From 2-02-FULL-66-14 sp964651335 (GTDB lineage Bacteria; Pseudomonadota; Gammaproteobacteria; Burkholderiales; SG8-39): a DNA stretch of 64,000 bases. The notes under the pieces are model-generated. The model was given only the letters and a program-made list of their open reading frames with translations, did not search any database and was not told where the DNA came from. The position numbers were made by a program, and so were the translations under genes. The stretch lies in NCBI GenBank assembly GCA_964651335.1, contig CAZYVT010000012.1, positions 21,034-85,033 on the forward strand. Reading direction: 5' to 3'. Shown here one piece after another: positions 62,596-64,000 of the stretch. Position 1 is the stretch's first letter; each line of letters opens with the position of its first letter.

Positions 62596-64000
62596 ATGCG
62601 CGCCGTGACGCTGCGCCTCGACTTCGGTCTCGAATTCAGCGATTTGTACGCACGCCAAGGCCTGGCGCGGCTCGACGCCGGCTTTCTCGTATTCCTGCGT
62701 GAATCGGAACCCGCTCTGTGCGAGCGCCTGCTCGCGGCACGCGCCGATCCCGGCGCCTTGCCGGCAAGATCCGAATCGGACCTCCTGGTCGCGCTCGCGC
62801 CGCACCTCGACGATTTCCTGGCGCGCCTGTTTCGCATCGAAAGCGAGGTACAGGCGCTCGCCGCGCGGCACCACAACTTCGCCCCGCTCTACTCGGTCAA
62901 GCGCCTGTTCGTTCAACGCCGGGCGCTGCACAAGGTCAAGCCGGACGAGGTGGCGGCGCTGGACGGCGCGGCGGCGGAACGGGAGCTTCGCGCGCTCTTC
63001 GGCGGTTCGTTCACGGAGCTGGCGTTCGCGCGGCACGTCACCGAGTGGCTGAAGGACGAGGCGGCAAACGCGGCGAAGCTCGATCTTGCCGCGCGCTACG
63101 CCGCCTGGGCGGCGAGCACCAAGGAAGGAAGGGAAAAGCACCGAAACGGCGTCCTTTTCAAGGCGCCGCGCAAGATCGACCACCTGAGGCTCGTGCCGCT
63201 GCGCACCGACGAATCGCAAGGGTATGCACGGCATGGGCTCGATCACCTGCGGCGCCGCGAGGGCTTTGCGCTCACCGACACCGGCACCGATCTGGTCGGG
63301 GCGCTCGACGAGGCGAACTACTGCATCTGGTGCCACGAGCAGGGCAAGGACTCCTGTTCCAAGGGCCTGAAGGAAAAAGCCCCAGCCACGGGATACAAGA
63401 AAACGCCCCTCGGGGTCGCCCTCGCCGGCTGCCCGCTGGAGGAGAAGATCTCCGAATTCCACATGGTGAAGACGCGTGGCGAGTCACTTGCCGCGTTGGC
63501 GATGATCGTGGTCGACAACCCGATGGTTGCAGCGACCGGCCACCGCATCTGCAACGACTGCATGAAGGCCTGCATCTACCAGAAGCAGGACCCGGTCAAC
63601 ATCCCGCAGGCCGAGACGCGCACGTTGAAGGACGTGCTCGGCCTGCCCTGGGGCTTCGAGATCTATTCGCTGCTCACCCGCTGGAACCCGCTCAACCTGC
63701 GCCGTCCGCTGCCGCTTCCCGATTCGGGGCGCAAGGTGCTGGTGGTCGGACTCGGCCCGGCCGGATTCACGCTCGCGCATTACTTGATGAACGACGGCCA
63801 CACGGTCGTCGGAATCGACGGGCTGAAGATCGAGCCGCTTGCGCTCGAGCACTCGGGCGTGGATGCGCTCGGGCGACGCGTTCCGTTCCATCCGGTGCGC
63901 GATGCGCTGGAACTCTACGAACCGCTCGAAGCCCGCGTGATGGCGGGCTTCGGCGGCGTCGCCGAATACGGCATCACCGTGCGCTGGGACAAGAACTTCC
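62596..64000 (+). CDS. Large Fe-S/flavin pyridine nucleotide-disulfide oxidoreductase (3' end outside window)
   Basis: At least 468 residues start at the ATG 62596. The first 230 or so are helical and unassigned. Then NYCIWCHEQGKDSC (C243, C246, C254) and RICNDCMKACIYQ (C319, C322, C326) give a cysteine pattern like the Fe-S N-terminal domain of dihydropyrimidine dehydrogenase and the glutamate synthase small subunit. A Rossmann NAD(P)/FAD site, KVLVVGLGPAGFTLAHYL, begins near residue 378. Homologues are over 1000 residues; physiological electron partners are unknown. Confidence 0.85.
   Translation, partial: MRAVTLRLDFGLEFSDLYARQGLARLDAGFLVFLRESEPALCERLLAARADPGALPARSESDLLVALAPHLDDFLARLFRIESEVQALAARHHNFAPLYSVKRLFVQRRALHKVKPDEVAALDGAAAERELRALFGGSFTELAFARHVTEWLKDEAANAAKLDLAARYAAWAASTKEGREKHRNGVLFKAPRKIDHLRLVPLRTDESQGYARHGLDHLRRREGFALTDTGTDLVGALDEANYCIWCHEQGKDSCSKGLKEKAPATGYKKTPLGVALAGCPLEEKISEFHMVKTRGESLAALAMIVVDNPMVAATGHRICNDCMKACIYQKQDPVNIPQAETRTLKDVLGLPWGFEIYSLLTRWNPLNLRRPLPLPDSGRKVLVVGLGPAGFTLAHYLMNDGHTVVGIDGLKIEPLALEHSGVDALGRRVPFHPVRDALELYEPLEARVMAGFGGVAEYGITVRWDKNF

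Overview
The window is high-GC DNA from a betaproteobacterium. The gene orders rpsB-tsf-pyrH-frr-uppS-cdsA-dxr-rseP-bamA-skp-lpxD-fabZ-lpxA-lpxB-rnhB, rimP-nusA-infB-rbfA-truB-rpsO-pnp, smc-zipA-ligA and dapC-dapD-dapE-prmB are all typical of that class. It is a draft assembly: a run of exactly 100 N (61179-61278) is flanked by the same 55 bases on both sides, so the gap is probably not real. The organism is Gram-negative (LPS lipid A, BamA, RseP genes), probably moves or attaches with type IV pili (PilU), and makes lysine and meso-DAP by the succinylase route.

Layout. 1-4.7 kb: end of a DUF4124 protein, rnfH-ratA, smpB, then PEP synthase (ppsA) divergent from its regulator ppsR. 4.7-7.7 kb: a SpoU-type RNA methyltransferase and a divergent two-gene cassette that I read as selenoneine biosynthesis, senA and senB, placed inside an otherwise conserved housekeeping cluster. 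7.7-21.6 kb: one long leftward operon for lipid A, outer-membrane assembly, isoprenoid and phospholipid precursors and translation factors, read from an rpsB promoter near 21.77 kb. 21.9-25.2 kb: map and glnD (rightward). 25.3-28.0 kb: def, a methylthioinosine phosphorylase, hpt and galU (leftward).

28.0-32.7 kb differs in base composition. It holds a WYL-domain protein (perhaps frameshifted), an exonuclease-TerB-BRCT protein, a transposase remnant and an AT-richer long-form ligA sitting exactly at the normal ligA position after smc-zipA. I suggest replacement of the native ligA by acquired DNA. 32.7-43.1 kb returns to core genes: zipA, smc, queF, dapC, dapD, pilU, dapE, prmB.

43.08-46.18 kb is a decayed integrative element in the 3' end of tRNA-His. 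A 30-bp direct repeat (one mismatch) of the tRNA 3' end bounds it, and a tyrosine-recombinase C-terminal remnant lies beside the intact tRNA. Cargo is a PIN-domain toxin, an orphan HigA with what looks like the last codons of a lost HigB, a secreted protein, an 82-residue protein and an Mrr-N-like winged-helix protein. A tRNA-His/Arg/Pro operon follows, then dksA.

47-57.6 kb is the leftward translation and RNA cluster (pnp, rpsO, truB, rbfA, infB, nusA, rimP, with two clear intrinsic terminators), then rluB, scpB and scpA. 57.6-61.1 kb: trpS, an M50 protease, a YciO/Sua5 protein and an alpha/beta hydrolase. 61.1-64.0 kb: a damaged gamma-carbonic anhydrase gene across the assembly gap, a short-chain dehydrogenase, and the start of a large Fe-S/flavin pyridine-nucleotide oxidoreductase cut by the window edge.

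The most notable system is the senA/senB pair. The least explained are the ligA-linked 28-32.7 kb segment and the tRNA-His element.
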